Part shown: piece after piece, positions 46,227 through 57,041 of the stretch
Layout of the letters: each line of letters starts with the position of its first letter
Numbering within the stretch: position 1 is the first letter of the stretch
Source of the DNA: Halovibrio salipaludis
GTDB lineage: Bacteria; Pseudomonadota; Gammaproteobacteria; Pseudomonadales; Oleiphilaceae
Assembly: GCF_002286965.1 (NCBI RefSeq)
Contig: NZ_NSKD01000010.1
Coordinates: forward strand, 1-64,000
Direction of reading: 5' to 3'
Length of the DNA stretch: 64,000 nucleotides
The notes under the pieces: generated by a model
Databases searched by the model: none
The model's input: the letters and a program-made list of their open reading frames with translations, nothing else
Told to the model about the DNA's origin: nothing
Program-made: the position numbers and the translations under genes

Positions 46227-47429
46227 TCAGGTTTGCTTAAGTTCGTCCAGGTAATCCGCCCACCGCTGCATCATTTCCTGCCGCTCTTCGATCCATTGAG
46301 CACGGTTGTACGCTCGACCGTGCACATCGGGGACTTTGTGGTCGAGCTGCATTTCAACAATATTTTCGGGGTACCCGAGGCGCTCTACCAGCATCGTCCG
46401 CGCCATTGCGCGAAATCCATGGGCCGTCATCTGTCCCTCGAATCCCAGCGTTTTTAGGGCCAGGTTGACCGTGTTCTCGGACATCGGTCGATTCGGTCTA
46501 CCACTCCCTGTGAACACGAACTCAAAGCGCCCTGTCAGTGGTAGTAGCTCCTCGAGGAGCGATATAGCCTGATTCGCAAGGGGAACCATGAGTGATGTGT
46601 TGTTTTTTGTTTTGGGGGCTATCCATTGGGCTCGTGTGAGATCCACATCCGACCAGCGCATTGTCCTTAACTCGCCTGGTCGCGTGAAAAGTAGGGCTGA
46701 AAGTTGAAGTGCCGCCCAAGTAGTTGGTTGGCCCCGGTAGCCCTCCATTGCCTTGAGCAACGGTATTACCTCATCAGGGGTTGCTAAAGCTGCAAAGTGT
46801 TCGGGCTTAGCTGAGGCGAGAACCCCTCTGAGGTCCCTGGTGACATCGGAGTTGGCCCGTCCTTCGCTCACAGCGTAGCGAAAGACGTTACTGATCAGTC
46901 CTTTAACGCGGTGGGCGTTGTCTGTGTACCCTTTTCTCTCAATGCGCCGGAGAACTTCCAGGACTTCGGGGGGTTGGATCTCGGCGATAGGGCGTTTCGC
47001 GAGCAATGGGAATACGTGATTACGAAGCCTGTTCCAGTTCTTCTTGGTGTATGTGGCTTCTTTTCTGGGCTTATGGATGGTTTCAAACCAGTCCCGCGCA
47101 ACCGCCTCGAAGGTGTTGGCATTGCGTGCCTCCCGTTCCTGTTTCAATTTCGCGCGATGAACTTGGGGGTCTATGCCTTCTGCCAGTAGTTGGCGGGCCT
47201 CATCCCGTCTAGCTCGAGCCTGCTTGAGTGACACATCGGGATATACGCCCAGAGCTAGCGTGCGTTCCTTTTGGTCAAAACGGTACTTTAGCCGCCAGTA
47301 GCGCCCATGACGTTGGACATGCAAATACATGCCACCACCGTCGGACAGTTTTTTGGTTCCGCCGAGGCGCTCAAACGTCGCTTTCTTGATGGCTGTGTCG
47401 TTTAGCTTGTTAAGTGCCCGTGTTGTCAC
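46227..47429 (-). CDS. int: P4-type tyrosine integrase
   Basis: This 400-residue recombinase inserts the island at the adjacent tRNA gene. The N-terminal DUF4102 domain (KKLSDGGGMYLHVQRHG) and SAM-like core are followed by the catalytic residues: Arg in TRPGELRTMRW, HGFR in TAHGFRAMART, His in QLDHKVP and Tyr in GRAYNRAQW. All are intact. It is transcribed away from the tRNA 3' end, 180 bases from it, the usual layout for islands of this type. Confidence 0.92.
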   Translation of the reverse strand: MTTRALNKLNDTAIKKATFERLGGTKKLSDGGGMYLHVQRHGRYWRLKYRFDQKERTLALGVYPDVSLKQARARRDEARQLLAEGIDPQVHRAKLKQEREARNANTFEAVARDWFETIHKPRKEATYTKKNWNRLRNHVFPLLAKRPIAEIQPPEVLEVLRRIERKGYTDNAHRVKGLISNVFRYAVSEGRANSDVTRDLRGVLASAKPEHFAALATPDEVIPLLKAMEGYRGQPTTWAALQLSALLFTRPGELRTMRWSDVDLTRAQWIAPKTKNNTSLMVPLANQAISLLEELLPLTGRFEFVFTGSGRPNRPMSENTVNLALKTLGFEGQMTAHGFRAMARTMLVERLGYPENIVEMQLDHKVPDVHGRAYNRAQWIEERQEMMQRWADYLDELKQT

Positions 47430-47441
47430 AGTTTTTACCAG

Positions 47442-47496
47442 TTGGGGGTATAAGGGGTTCGGGTCTTTGGCGTTATACCCCCAATTATACCCCCAA
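47442..47496 (+). repeat. Integrase arm-type repeats
   Basis: The 12-base TTATACCCCCAA occurs twice in perfect tandem (47473-47484, 47485-47496), and its exact complement TTGGGGGTATAA lies at 47442-47453. Position between integrase start and tRNA fits arm sites bound by the integrase or its directionality factor. Confidence 0.7.
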
Positions 47497-47609
47497 GTTA
47501 TTGCGTGTCCACTGGGGTCTATCGATGTCTATGGGCGTCTCGGAAGTGGTGTAAATGTCTGTATTTTTTACGGTTTATGGATCTGGGTAGATTTTAGTGG
47601 AAGGGAGGG

Positions 47610-47686
47610 TGGTGGGCCTGGCTGGACTCGAACCAGCGACCAAAGAATTATGAGTTCTCTGCTCTGACCAACTGAGCTACAGGCCC
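47610..47686 (-). tRNA. tRNA with anticodon CAT (Met, or lysidine-type Ile)
   Basis: A 77-base cloverleaf reads from GGGCCTGTAGCTCAG to CAGGCCCACCA with CCA encoded. Acceptor stem GGGCCTG/CAGGCCC pairs fully, the T-loop GGTTCGAGTCC is normal, and the anticodon loop CTCATAA has CAT at 47652-47650. Elongator Met is most likely; an Ile2 (modified CAT) cannot be excluded. It is the attachment site of the island and marks its right boundary. Confidence 0.93.
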
Positions 47687-47699
47687 GGAAAGGGAAGGT

Positions 47700-47735
47700 G
47701 CGGGCGCCATTCTAGCCGGAGCGGCTGGCGCCCGC
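47700..47735 (-). terminator. Hairpin after rpoD
   Basis: GCGGGCGCC and GGCGCCCGC pair perfectly over nine bases, extended inward by AGCC/GGCT. The following bases on the minus strand (CACCTTCCCTTT) are only partly T-rich, so termination strength is uncertain. Confidence 0.55.
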
Positions 47736-47743
47736 CACCCGGG

Positions 47744-49594
<1,851 letters not shown>

Positions 49595-49757
49595 AGTCAC
49601 CCTTTGGGCTCGGTATTGTCTGGGGCAAGATGAATCGAGCATTATAGCCACGACTCATCCGTTCTGCCAGTCAGTGGATTCCGCTATCGGCTGTCACTTC
49701 GGCCACCAGCTGCCCGCTTAATCTGGGGACGACACCGCCGGATTTCAATGCTTCGTT

Positions 49758-51500
49758 TCAGTGTGTATCCCGCAGGCGGTTCTCACGCAGGCGCTGGAGC
49801 TCCTGGCGTTCTTCTTCGGTAAGCTCGCTGGGCTTGCGCCCGGCCAGGATCTCGCTCGCCTGCCGGGCCTGCTGTCGGGAACGTGCACGGCCGAGCATAT
49901 GCCGCGCATCCGCAAGCAGTGGTTCGTGTTCCGGGAAGTGCTCGATACGGTTGAACAGCCCCGCGAAGCGCTCCCGGGCCGGCGCGGAGAAAGCCATTTC
50001 CGCCAGCAGGGTACTGCGCGACTCAATCCCGCTCTCGAGGATCCATTGCGCGAATGCATGGGCGGAAGGGTAATGGCTGGCCGCCTGCGGTACGGCTGTC
50101 ACCTCGGAGGCCAGCGGTGGCTCGTAATAGAGCGCCAGGGCCAGCAGGGTATCCCGGTCCAGCGCCATGGCCGGCTGGCCGGCGTGTTGTTGCTGTACAT
50201 GGTGGGGCTGGTCGGCACTGTTGCCGCGCCTGTCGCCCCGGCCACCGGGTGAGCGGCGGGTCAGGCGCTGGAGTTCTTCCCAGAGTGCATCCCGGATGGC
50301 GGAACGGGGCATGCGACGAAGCATGGGTTCCACGCGGCTGCGCAGCTCCCCCCGGTGCTCGGCCAGACTGAGGTCCAGGCCTTCACCCTGGCGCTCGAAC
50401 AGCATGCGGGACAGCGGCGTGGCCGCCTCCATGCGCCGGCTGAATGCCTCACCGCCCTCGGTGCGCACCAGTGAATCCGGATCCTCGCCTTCCGGCAGCA
50501 TCAGGAACTGGATGTGCATGCCATCTTCGAGCATGGCCAAGAGGTTCTCCATGGCCCTGTCCGCGGCGCGATAGCCGGCAGTGTCCCCGTCAAAGCAGAA
50601 GATCAGGTGGTGCGAGGCGCGCAACAGGGTCTGGAGGCTCTCTTCGTTGGTGGCTGTGCCTGAGGCCGCCACCGCATTGCCGATGCCCATCTGCGCCAGA
50701 GCGATGACGTCCATGTAGCCTTCCACCACCAGCAGTGAATCCAGCTGGCGCGAGGCCTGGCGGGCCTCGTAGAGCCCGTAGATCTCACGGCTCTTGTGGT
50801 AGACCTCGGATTCCGGGGAGTTGATGTACTTGGCCTTGTCATCGCCCAGGGTGCGCCCGCCAAAGGCGATGGTGCGGCCCCGGGTGTTGCGGATGGGGAA
50901 CATCAGCCGGTTGCGGAAGAGATCCCGGACCTGGCCGTTGCGCTCGTTCAGGGCCTTGACCGTGAGCAGGGCGCTGCGGGTTTCACCATTCACCCGTTTG
51001 GCCAGGGCGTCCCCTTCCGGCGGTGCGAACCCGAGGGCGAAGCGCTCGATCATGTCCTCGCTGACGCCGCGGTTGGCCAGGTAATCCCGTGCCAGGCTGC
51101 TCCAGGGGTGATTCCGTAGGGAGTCGCGGTAGAAGCGGGTGGCTTCCTCAAGGGCGCCGGTCAGACTCTGGCTGCGCTTCATGGTTTCGCGGGTCGCCTG
51201 GTCGTAGGGCACTTCGAGACCCAGGTGGGCGGCCAGCGCCTCGACGGCTTCGGTGAAGCTCTGGTTCTCGTATTCCTGCAGGAACGCAATGGCATCGCCG
51301 TGGGCGCCACAGCCGAAACAGTGGTAGAAACCCCTGTCCGGGCGGACATTGAAGGATGGCGTACGTTCGTCGTGGAAAGGGCAGCAGGCTTTGTAGTTGC
51401 CGCCGGATTTCTTCAGGGGGATGCGCTGGCCAATGATCTCGGCCAGATCGACCCGGTCGCGCAGGGTCTCAATGAAGGTCTGGGGGATCATGCCGGCCAT
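49758..51500 (-). CDS. dnaG: DnaG primase
   Basis: This 580-residue enzyme makes RNA primers for replication. The CHC2-type zinc finger is seen in CCPFHDERTPSF and YHCFGCGAHGD, the TOPRIM core in LLVVEGYMDV and FDGDTAG, and a C-terminal DnaB-binding domain after a short Gln/His linker. ATG 51500 is chosen with GGAACC ahead; ATG 51491 is also possible. It follows rpsU after a hairpin, as in other members of this operon. Confidence 0.95.
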   Translation of the reverse strand: MAGMIPQTFIETLRDRVDLAEIIGQRIPLKKSGGNYKACCPFHDERTPSFNVRPDRGFYHCFGCGAHGDAIAFLQEYENQSFTEAVEALAAHLGLEVPYDQATRETMKRSQSLTGALEEATRFYRDSLRNHPWSSLARDYLANRGVSEDMIERFALGFAPPEGDALAKRVNGETRSALLTVKALNERNGQVRDLFRNRLMFPIRNTRGRTIAFGGRTLGDDKAKYINSPESEVYHKSREIYGLYEARQASRQLDSLLVVEGYMDVIALAQMGIGNAVAASGTATNEESLQTLLRASHHLIFCFDGDTAGYRAADRAMENLLAMLEDGMHIQFLMLPEGEDPDSLVRTEGGEAFSRRMEAATPLSRMLFERQGEGLDLSLAEHRGELRSRVEPMLRRMPRSAIRDALWEELQRLTRRSPGGRGDRRGNSADQPHHVQQQHAGQPAMALDRDTLLALALYYEPPLASEVTAVPQAASHYPSAHAFAQWILESGIESRSTLLAEMAFSAPARERFAGLFNRIEHFPEHEPLLADARHMLGRARSRQQARQASEILAGRKPSELTEEERQELQRLRENRLRDTH

Positions 51501-51522
51501 GGTTCCGGTCCCCAAAGCAGGA

Positions 51523-51543
51523 ACGCCCGCTCGAGGCGGGCGT
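51523..51543 (-). terminator. Hairpin between rpsU and dnaG
   Basis: ACGCCCGC and GCGGGCGT form an eight-base stem with a five-base loop. In the same operon of E. coli a terminator at this point lowers dnaG relative to rpsU; there is no long T-tract here, so partial termination is the likely role. Confidence 0.6.
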
Positions 51544-51551
51544 CCGGGTGA

Positions 51552-51767
51552 TCAGTAATAGCGCTCGAAGCGCTTCTGTTCACGCTGCAGTTTCTTGAGA
51601 TGACGCTTCACCGCCGCGGCTCGCTTGCGCTTGCGCACCTCGGTGGGCTTCTCATAGTGCTCACGACGACGCACTTCCGAAAGAACCCCCGCTTTTTCAC
51701 AGGAGCGCTTGAAGCGGCGAAGGGCCACGTCAAACGGTTCGTTATCTCTCACTTTCACAGCGGGCAT
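51552..51767 (-). CDS. rpsU: Ribosomal protein bS21
   Basis: A 71-residue basic protein of the 30S subunit, with [20 protein letters not shown] and a long basic helix to ERYY. Length and sequence are standard. It leads the rpsU-dnaG-rpoD operon and is divergent from tsaD. Confidence 0.97.
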   Translation of the reverse strand: MPAVKVRDNEPFDVALRRFKRSCEKAGVLSEVRRREHYEKPTEVRKRKRAAAVKRHLKKLQREQKRFERYY

Positions 51768-51924
51768 GCGAAATCACCTACCTTAAAATCCGTTGTCAGA
51801 TTGATGCTCTAAAGGCACTGCCTTTTCAGGATCCGCAAGTCTACGCATTCGATCCGGTGCTGTAAAGAGAGGGCGTGGCTTTCCGCTCTGGTACACTGTG
51901 CGCGTTCTTCAGGAAGCGGTGATC

Positions 51925-52986
51925 ATGCGCGTACTCGGTATAGAAACCTCCTGCGACGAAACCGGCATTGCCCTCTACGACAGCAATGACGGTCTGTTGG
52001 CCCATGCCCTGCACAGCCAGGTGGCGGCGCATGCCGCCTACGGTGGCGTGGTGCCGGAACTGGCGTCCCGCGATCACATCCGCCGGCTGCTGCCTCTGTG
52101 TGAGCGCGTCCTCGATGAGGCCGGCTGTGGCCGGGAGGACATCGACGCCATTGCCTACACCGCCGGCCCCGGGTTGATCGGCGCGCTGCTGGTGGGCAGT
52201 ACCTTTGCCCACGGACTGGCGCGCGGGCTGGATGTGCCGGTGCTCGGCGTCCATCACATGGAGGGGCACCTGCTGGCCCCCATGCTGGAGGAGCGGGCGC
52301 CGGCGTTCCCCTTTATAGCCCTGCTGGTGTCCGGCGGGCATACCCAGCTGGTGAAGGTTGAAGCACTCGGGCGCTATGAGCTGCTGGGTGAGTCCGTGGA
52401 TGACGCGGCCGGGGAGGCCTTCGACAAGGCGGCACGCATGCTGGGCCTGGGCTATCCCGGTGGGCCGGCGGTGGCGAAGATGGCGCTTTCCGGAACCCCG
52501 GGGCGTTTCCGTTTTCCGCGGCCGATGACCAGCAAGCCGGGGCTGGATTTCAGCTTCAGTGGCCTCAAGACCTACACCCGCAATACGCTGCGTGACGAAG
52601 CGGGCCCTGAGGGTGCGGACGAGACCCTGCGCGCGGACGTGGCCCTGGCTTTTGAGCAGGCCGTGGTGGATACGCTCGCGATCAAGTGTCGTCGGGCCAT
52701 GGAGCAGACCGGAGTGCGGCGTCTGGTGGTGGCAGGCGGTGTCGGTGCCAACCGGGCGCTGCGGGAGCGGCTGACGGCGCTTGAGGGAAGCCATCAGGCG
52801 GAACTGTTCTTCCCGCGCCTGGATTTCTGCACGGACAACGGCGCGATGATCGCCTATGCCGGCCATGAGCGATTGGTTGCTGGGCAGCGGGATGGCACCG
52901 AGATGCTGGCCGTGCCGCGTTGGCCCCTGACCGAATTGCCCGGGCTGGAGGAAGTCCGCCTCGAGGGCCTGCGCCAGACCGTGTGA
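51925..52986 (+). CDS. tsaD: TsaD, tRNA threonylcarbamoyl transferase subunit
   Basis: This 353-residue protein completes the t6A37 modification of tRNAs reading ANN codons, with TsaB and Tsa[17 protein letters not shown] opens the ASKHA fold; the metal ligands lie in [19 protein letters not shown] and [15 protein letters not shown] are family marks. ATG 51925 matches the usual start; a longer frame from 51898 is rejected. Divergent from rpsU. Confidence 0.96.
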   Translation: MRVLGIETSCDETGIALYDSNDGLLAHALHSQVAAHAAYGGVVPELASRDHIRRLLPLCERVLDEAGCGREDIDAIAYTAGPGLIGALLVGSTFAHGLARGLDVPVLGVHHMEGHLLAPMLEERAPAFPFIALLVSGGHTQLVKVEALGRYELLGESVDDAAGEAFDKAARMLGLGYPGGPAVAKMALSGTPGRFRFPRPMTSKPGLDFSFSGLKTYTRNTLRDEAGPEGADETLRADVALAFEQAVVDTLAIKCRRAMEQTGVRRLVVAGGVGANRALRERLTALEGSHQAELFFPRLDFCTDNGAMIAYAGHERLVAGQRDGTEMLAVPRWPLTELPGLEEVRLEGLRQTV

Positions 52987-52989
52987 TGC

Positions 52990-53571
52990 TCAGAGGTGGC
53001 TTTCACTGCCCTGTGCCAGCCGGACAAGGTTGTCGCGGTGGCGGACGAACAGCACCAGGGCAATGACCAAGAAGACCCCGGTATGGGGTGGGTTGAGCAG
53101 GAACGCGAAAACCGGACCGCTGCCGGCGGCGACGATGGACGCCAGGGAGGCGATGCGCCACTGCCGGAAAACAAGCAGCCAGATGAGCGCCATGGTGAGA
53201 ATGGTGCCGGCGGCCAGCGCCAGCCCTGTGCCGAGGGTGGTGGCAACGCCCTTGCCGCCCCGGAAGCGCGAAAACGCCGGCAGCATGTGCCCGGCTATAG
53301 CGGCCAGGGCAACCGCCGCCTGGGTGGCGGGGCTGACATCCAGATACTGGGCCAGGGTAACCGGCGCCCAGCCCTTGAGGGCGTCGCCCAGCAGCGTGAG
53401 CCCGGCCGGCCCGGGGCCGGCAATCCGGTACACATTGGTGGCACCGGGGTTTCGGGAGCCATAGAGGTGGGGCGGCGGTGCATTGAGCAGCTGGCAGACC
53501 AGGGGCGCGAACAGGATCGAGCCACTGAGGTAGCCCAGTGCACAGAGCAAGAGTGCGAACAGCAGTTCCAT
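52990..53571 (-). CDS. plsY: PlsY, acyl-phosphate:glycerol-3-phosphate acyltransferase
   Basis: A 193-residue inner-membrane enzyme that makes lysophosphatidate in phospholipid synthesis. Its three active-site loops are seen: SGSILFAPLV, YGSRNPGATNVYR and FRGGKGVATTLG. Five to seven membrane helices. It is convergent with tsaD and divergent from folB. Confidence 0.95.
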   Translation of the reverse strand: MELLFALLLCALGYLSGSILFAPLVCQLLNAPPPHLYGSRNPGATNVYRIAGPGPAGLTLLGDALKGWAPVTLAQYLDVSPATQAAVALAAIAGHMLPAFSRFRGGKGVATTLGTGLALAAGTILTMALIWLLVFRQWRIASLASIVAAGSGPVFAFLLNPPHTGVFLVIALVLFVRHRDNLVRLAQGSESHL

Positions 53572-53628
53572 CGAAGGCCCTGAACCGTAATCGGGCCTTC
53601 AGGATAATGGATCAACCCGGGAGTTGGA

Positions 53629-53985
53629 ATGGATAGCGTTTTCATTGAACGGCTGGCCGTTGAGGCTGTTATCGGCGTCCTGGACTGGGAGCGGGCGGTG
53701 ACCCAGCGTCTGCTTGTGGATCTGGACCTCCGCTGGGATAATCGCGCGCCGGCTGCCGGGGACGACCTGACACTGGCACTGGACTACGCGGCGGTGTCCG
53801 AGGCCGTGGCGCAGTGCCTCAGGGAAGGGCGGTTCCGCCTGCTTGAAACGGCGGCGGAGCGGCTCGCGGCCATGCTGGCGGATGATTTCGGCGTCGGCTA
53901 TCGGCGTATTGTGCTGCGCAAGCCCGGTGCCGTTCCCGGGGCTGAGGCCGTGGGCGTGGTGGTGGAACGGGGAGAAGGTGAATGA
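53629..53985 (+). CDS. folB: FolB, dihydroneopterin aldolase
   Basis: A 118-residue enzyme of folate synthesis that converts dihydroneopterin to hydroxymethyl-dihydropterin. FIERLAVEAVIGVLDWER and ALDYAAVSEAV are typical; Glu in LLETAAERLA and Lys in VLRKPGAVPG are the expected active-site residues. The next gene overlaps by four bases. Confidence 0.94.
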   Translation: MDSVFIERLAVEAVIGVLDWERAVTQRLLVDLDLRWDNRAPAAGDDLTLALDYAAVSEAVAQCLREGRFRLLETAAERLAAMLADDFGVGYRRIVLRKPGAVPGAEAVGVVVERGEGE

Positions 53986-54494
53986 ATCGGGTCTACATCA
54001 GTATCGGCTCCAACCAGAACACCGTGGTGAACGTCCGCGCCGCGCTGGATGCCCTTTCAGCCCGCTTCGGCGAGCTGGCCATCTCTTCTGTCTATGAGAG
54101 CGAGGCGGTGGGCTTTGAGGGTGAGAACTTCCTGAACCTCGTGGTTGCCCTGAACACCGACGAACCCGTGGGGCCGCTGGCGGAATGGCTCAAGCAGGTC
54201 GAGGATGACAATGGCCGGGAGCGCAACCGGCCCCGCTTCAGCTCCCGGACCCTGGATCTGGACGTGCTTACCTATGGGGATCTGGTGGGGACCATTGATG
54301 GTGTGGAACTGCCCCGCTCCGAAATCCTGAGTAACGCCTTTGTGCTCCAGCCCCTGGCCGAGATTGCGCCGGATGAGCGGCATCCGGTCAGCGGGGAGCG
54401 CTACGCGGACCTGTGGCAGTCGTACGAGCGTGACCAGCGCCTCTGGCCCATCGAGTTCCACTGGCAGGGCCGGCGGATCTCACCGCGAACCTGA
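53982..54494 (+). CDS. HPPK-family pyrophosphokinase paralogue (FolK-like)
   Basis: A 170-residue protein of the 6-hydroxymethyl-dihydropterin pyrophosphokinase family (VYISIGSNQNTVVNVRAAL, then RFSSRTLDLDVLTYGD with the Mg-binding Asp pair). It is a second HPPK beside the one at 57886-58374. Compared with that copy, the loop between is less conserved (RNRPRFSS for RTRTRVWG). Its overlap with folB suggests the next step in the same pathway. Its end overlaps the convergent pgi gene by 15 bases. Confidence 0.85.
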   Translation: MNRVYISIGSNQNTVVNVRAALDALSARFGELAISSVYESEAVGFEGENFLNLVVALNTDEPVGPLAEWLKQVEDDNGRERNRPRFSSRTLDLDVLTYGDLVGTIDGVELPRSEILSNAFVLQPLAEIAPDERHPVSGERYADLWQSYERDQRLWPIEFHWQGRRISPRT

Positions 54495-56162
54495 ACCGCT
54501 GCCCTGTGCCGCCCGGAAACGGGCAATCTGGCCGGCAGTGGCGCTGTCGAAGGCCATGTCGGTATCCGGCTCACCGTTCAGGGCGGGCAGGATCTGCCCA
54601 CCGATTTCCTTCCCCAGTTCAACCCCCCACTGATCAAACGGATTGATGCGCCAGATGGCTGCCTGGACAAAGGTCCGGTGTTCGTACAGCGCAATCAGTG
54701 CGCCCAGCGTGGCCGGTTCCAGCCGCTCCATGGTGAGCAGGTTACTGGGGCGGTTGCCGGGGATGGCCCGGTGGGGTGCCAGGCGCTGGGCCTCGTCTTC
54801 CGCCATGCCTTCCGCGATCATCGCCGCGCGCACTTCCTGTTCCGTGCGCCCGAGCATGAGGGCCCGGGCCTGGGCCAGGCAGTTGGCCGCCAGCATGGCG
54901 TGATGGCCATCCGCGGGGTTGTGGCTGGTCAGTGGCAGGATGAAATCCACCGGTACCAGCCGCGTGCCCTGGTGGAGCAGCTGGTGGTAGGCGTGCTGGC
55001 CGTTGACCCCGGGGCCACCCCAGATGACGGGGCCGGTGTGGTGGCTGACCGGGCTGCCGTCCAGGCATACGCTCTTGCCGTTGCTCTCCATGTCCAGCTG
55101 CTGGAGGTGCTCCGGAAGGTGGCGCAGGTAGTGGTCGTAGGGGATAACGGCCTGGGATTCCGCGCCGAAGCCGTGCATATACCACAGCCCCATCAGTCCC
55201 ATGAGCATGGGCATGTTCTGTTCCGGGGGCGCCTGCTGGAAGTGCTGGTCCATGGCATGGGCGCCGGCCAGCAGCTCCCGGAACCGCGGCATGCCCACGG
55301 CCAGGGCCACCGGCAGGCCAATCGCCGACCACAGGGAATAGCGTCCGCCGACCCAGTCCCACATGGGAAAGATGCTGTCCCCGGCGATGCCGAAATCCCG
55401 GGCACGGTCCGCATTGGCGGTAACGGCGGCGAAATGATGCTGGACGGTGGTTTCGGTGCCGCCGCCGTGCAGGAACCATTGGCGTGCCACGCGGGCGTTG
55501 GCCAGGGTTTCCTGGGTGGTGAAGGATTTGGACTGGACCAGGAACAGGGTGGTCGCGGGATTGAGTCCGGCCAGGGCCTCCCGGATGTCGCTGCCGTCCA
55601 CATTGGCCACGTAGTGGCAGCGTGGATGTTCGGACTGGAAGGGCGTCAGGGCTTCTGTTGCCGTCAGCGGACCCAGATAGGAGCCGCCGATGCCGATGCT
55701 GACCACGTCCGTGATGGTGTCGCCGTTCATGCCTCGCCACTCGCCTCCGCGGACGGTGTTGGTGAAGATCTCCATGCGCTCCAAGGTCGCCTGGATGGCG
55801 GGCATGATGTTCTCTCCGTCCACCTTGACCGGCTGGTCCTGTGGTTGACGCAGTGCGGTGTGAAGGGCGGGCCGGTTCTCCGTGGTGTTGAGCTGTTCGC
55901 CACGGAACAGCGCGTCGACCCGTTCCGGCAGACCACGACCCCGGGCCAGGTCGGCCAGCAGACCGAGGGTCTGGTCGGTTACGCGGTTGCGGGAGTAATC
56001 CAGGGTGAGGCCGGCGGCCTCGAGCGTCATGCGTGGGTAGCGCTGAGCGTCCTGCTGGAAGAGTTCCCGCAGCGGCAGGCCTTCCAGCTGTGCCCGGTGA
56101 TTCATCAGCGCGGACCACTCGGGCGTTTCCATGAGTGGTGGCAGGGATTGCTGCTCGGTCAC
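54480..56162 (-). CDS. pgi: Glucose-6-phosphate isomerase
   Basis: A 560-residue cytosolic enzyme that interconverts glucose-6-phosphate and fructose-6-phosphate. Family marks: SIGIGGSYLGPLTATEAL, FPMWDWVGGRYSLWSAIGLP, and GGPGVNGQHAYHQLLHQG, with Glu of the first domain, His and Lys (NPFDQWGVELGK) at the active site. Length is normal. It lies 21 bases after panC on the same strand. Confidence 0.96.
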   Translation of the reverse strand: MTEQQSLPPLMETPEWSALMNHRAQLEGLPLRELFQQDAQRYPRMTLEAAGLTLDYSRNRVTDQTLGLLADLARGRGLPERVDALFRGEQLNTTENRPALHTALRQPQDQPVKVDGENIMPAIQATLERMEIFTNTVRGGEWRGMNGDTITDVVSIGIGGSYLGPLTATEALTPFQSEHPRCHYVANVDGSDIREALAGLNPATTLFLVQSKSFTTQETLANARVARQWFLHGGGTETTVQHHFAAVTANADRARDFGIAGDSIFPMWDWVGGRYSLWSAIGLPVALAVGMPRFRELLAGAHAMDQHFQQAPPEQNMPMLMGLMGLWYMHGFGAESQAVIPYDHYLRHLPEHLQQLDMESNGKSVCLDGSPVSHHTGPVIWGGPGVNGQHAYHQLLHQGTRLVPVDFILPLTSHNPADGHHAMLAANCLAQARALMLGRTEQEVRAAMIAEGMAEDEAQRLAPHRAIPGNRPSNLLTMERLEPATLGALIALYEHRTFVQAAIWRINPFDQWGVELGKEIGGQILPALNGEPDTDMAFDSATAGQIARFRAAQGSGSGSR

Positions 56163-56183
56163 TGGCTCGTCTCCCTGAGCGAT

Positions 56184-57041
56184 TCAGTTGTTATCGAGGG
56201 TCAGGCTGAGGTTGTCGATCAGCCGAGTCTGCCCCAGCCAGGCGGCAGCGAGAATGGTGATCCGGGTGTCGTCGTGGTTGGCCGGCTCCAGGGTGTCGGT
56301 GTTGACGATGTTGAAGTAGTCCGGATGAAAGCCTTCGCTGTCGAGCTGTCGGATGGCCTCATCCGAGAGGGTGCTGTAATCGCGGCGGCCCTCCTGGATG
56401 GCGTCCCGCGCCCAGCACAGCATCTGGTAAAGGCGCACTGCCCGTTCACGGTCGCGTTCGCTCAGATAGGTGTTGCGCGAACTCATGGCCAGCCCGTCCG
56501 ATTCACGGTAGGTGGGCACGCCCATAATCCCGATGGGCAGGAACAGATCGCGCGCGAGCTTGCGGATGACCGCCAGTTGCTGGAAGTCCTTCTCACCGAA
56601 CACCGCCAGATCCGGCTGGACCATGTTGAACAGCAGCGTGACCACCGTCGCGACGCCGGTGAAGTGCCCGGGGCGGCTGGCACCGCAGTGCAGCTCGGTG
56701 ATCACCGGCACGGTAAGGTGGGTATGGTATTCGATGCCGTTGGGGTAGACCTCGCGCACACTGGGGGCGAACACCAGATCATTGCCCCTGGATTCCAGCT
56801 TTTCCTGGTCCTCGGTGAGAGTGCGCGGGTAACTGTCGAGATCCTCGTTGGGGCCGAACTGCAACGGGTTCACAAAGATGCTGGTGACCACAATGTCCGC
56901 CTGCTGGCGGGCTTCCTCCACCAGGGCCAGGTGGCCGGGGTGCAGGTTGCCCATGGTGGGCACCAGCGCGATGCGCGCGCCGGCGTCACGGTGTGGCTTG
57001 AGTTCGGCTCTGAGGTCGGAGACGGTATGGACGGTTTTCAT
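56184..57041 (-). CDS. panC: Pantothenate synthetase
   Basis: A 285-residue enzyme that joins pantoate and beta-alanine using ATP. The nucleotidyl-transfer site is PTMGNLHPGHLALVEEA; NPLQFGPNEDLDSYPR and VPTYRESDGLAMSSRN are typical. It overlaps panB by four bases. No panD is in this window. Confidence 0.96.
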   Translation of the reverse strand: MKTVHTVSDLRAELKPHRDAGARIALVPTMGNLHPGHLALVEEARQQADIVVTSIFVNPLQFGPNEDLDSYPRTLTEDQEKLESRGNDLVFAPSVREVYPNGIEYHTHLTVPVITELHCGASRPGHFTGVATVVTLLFNMVQPDLAVFGEKDFQQLAVIRKLARDLFLPIGIMGVPTYRESDGLAMSSRNTYLSERDRERAVRLYQMLCWARDAIQEGRRDYSTLSDEAIRQLDSEGFHPDYFNIVNTDTLEPANHDDTRITILAAAWLGQTRLIDNLSLTLDNN

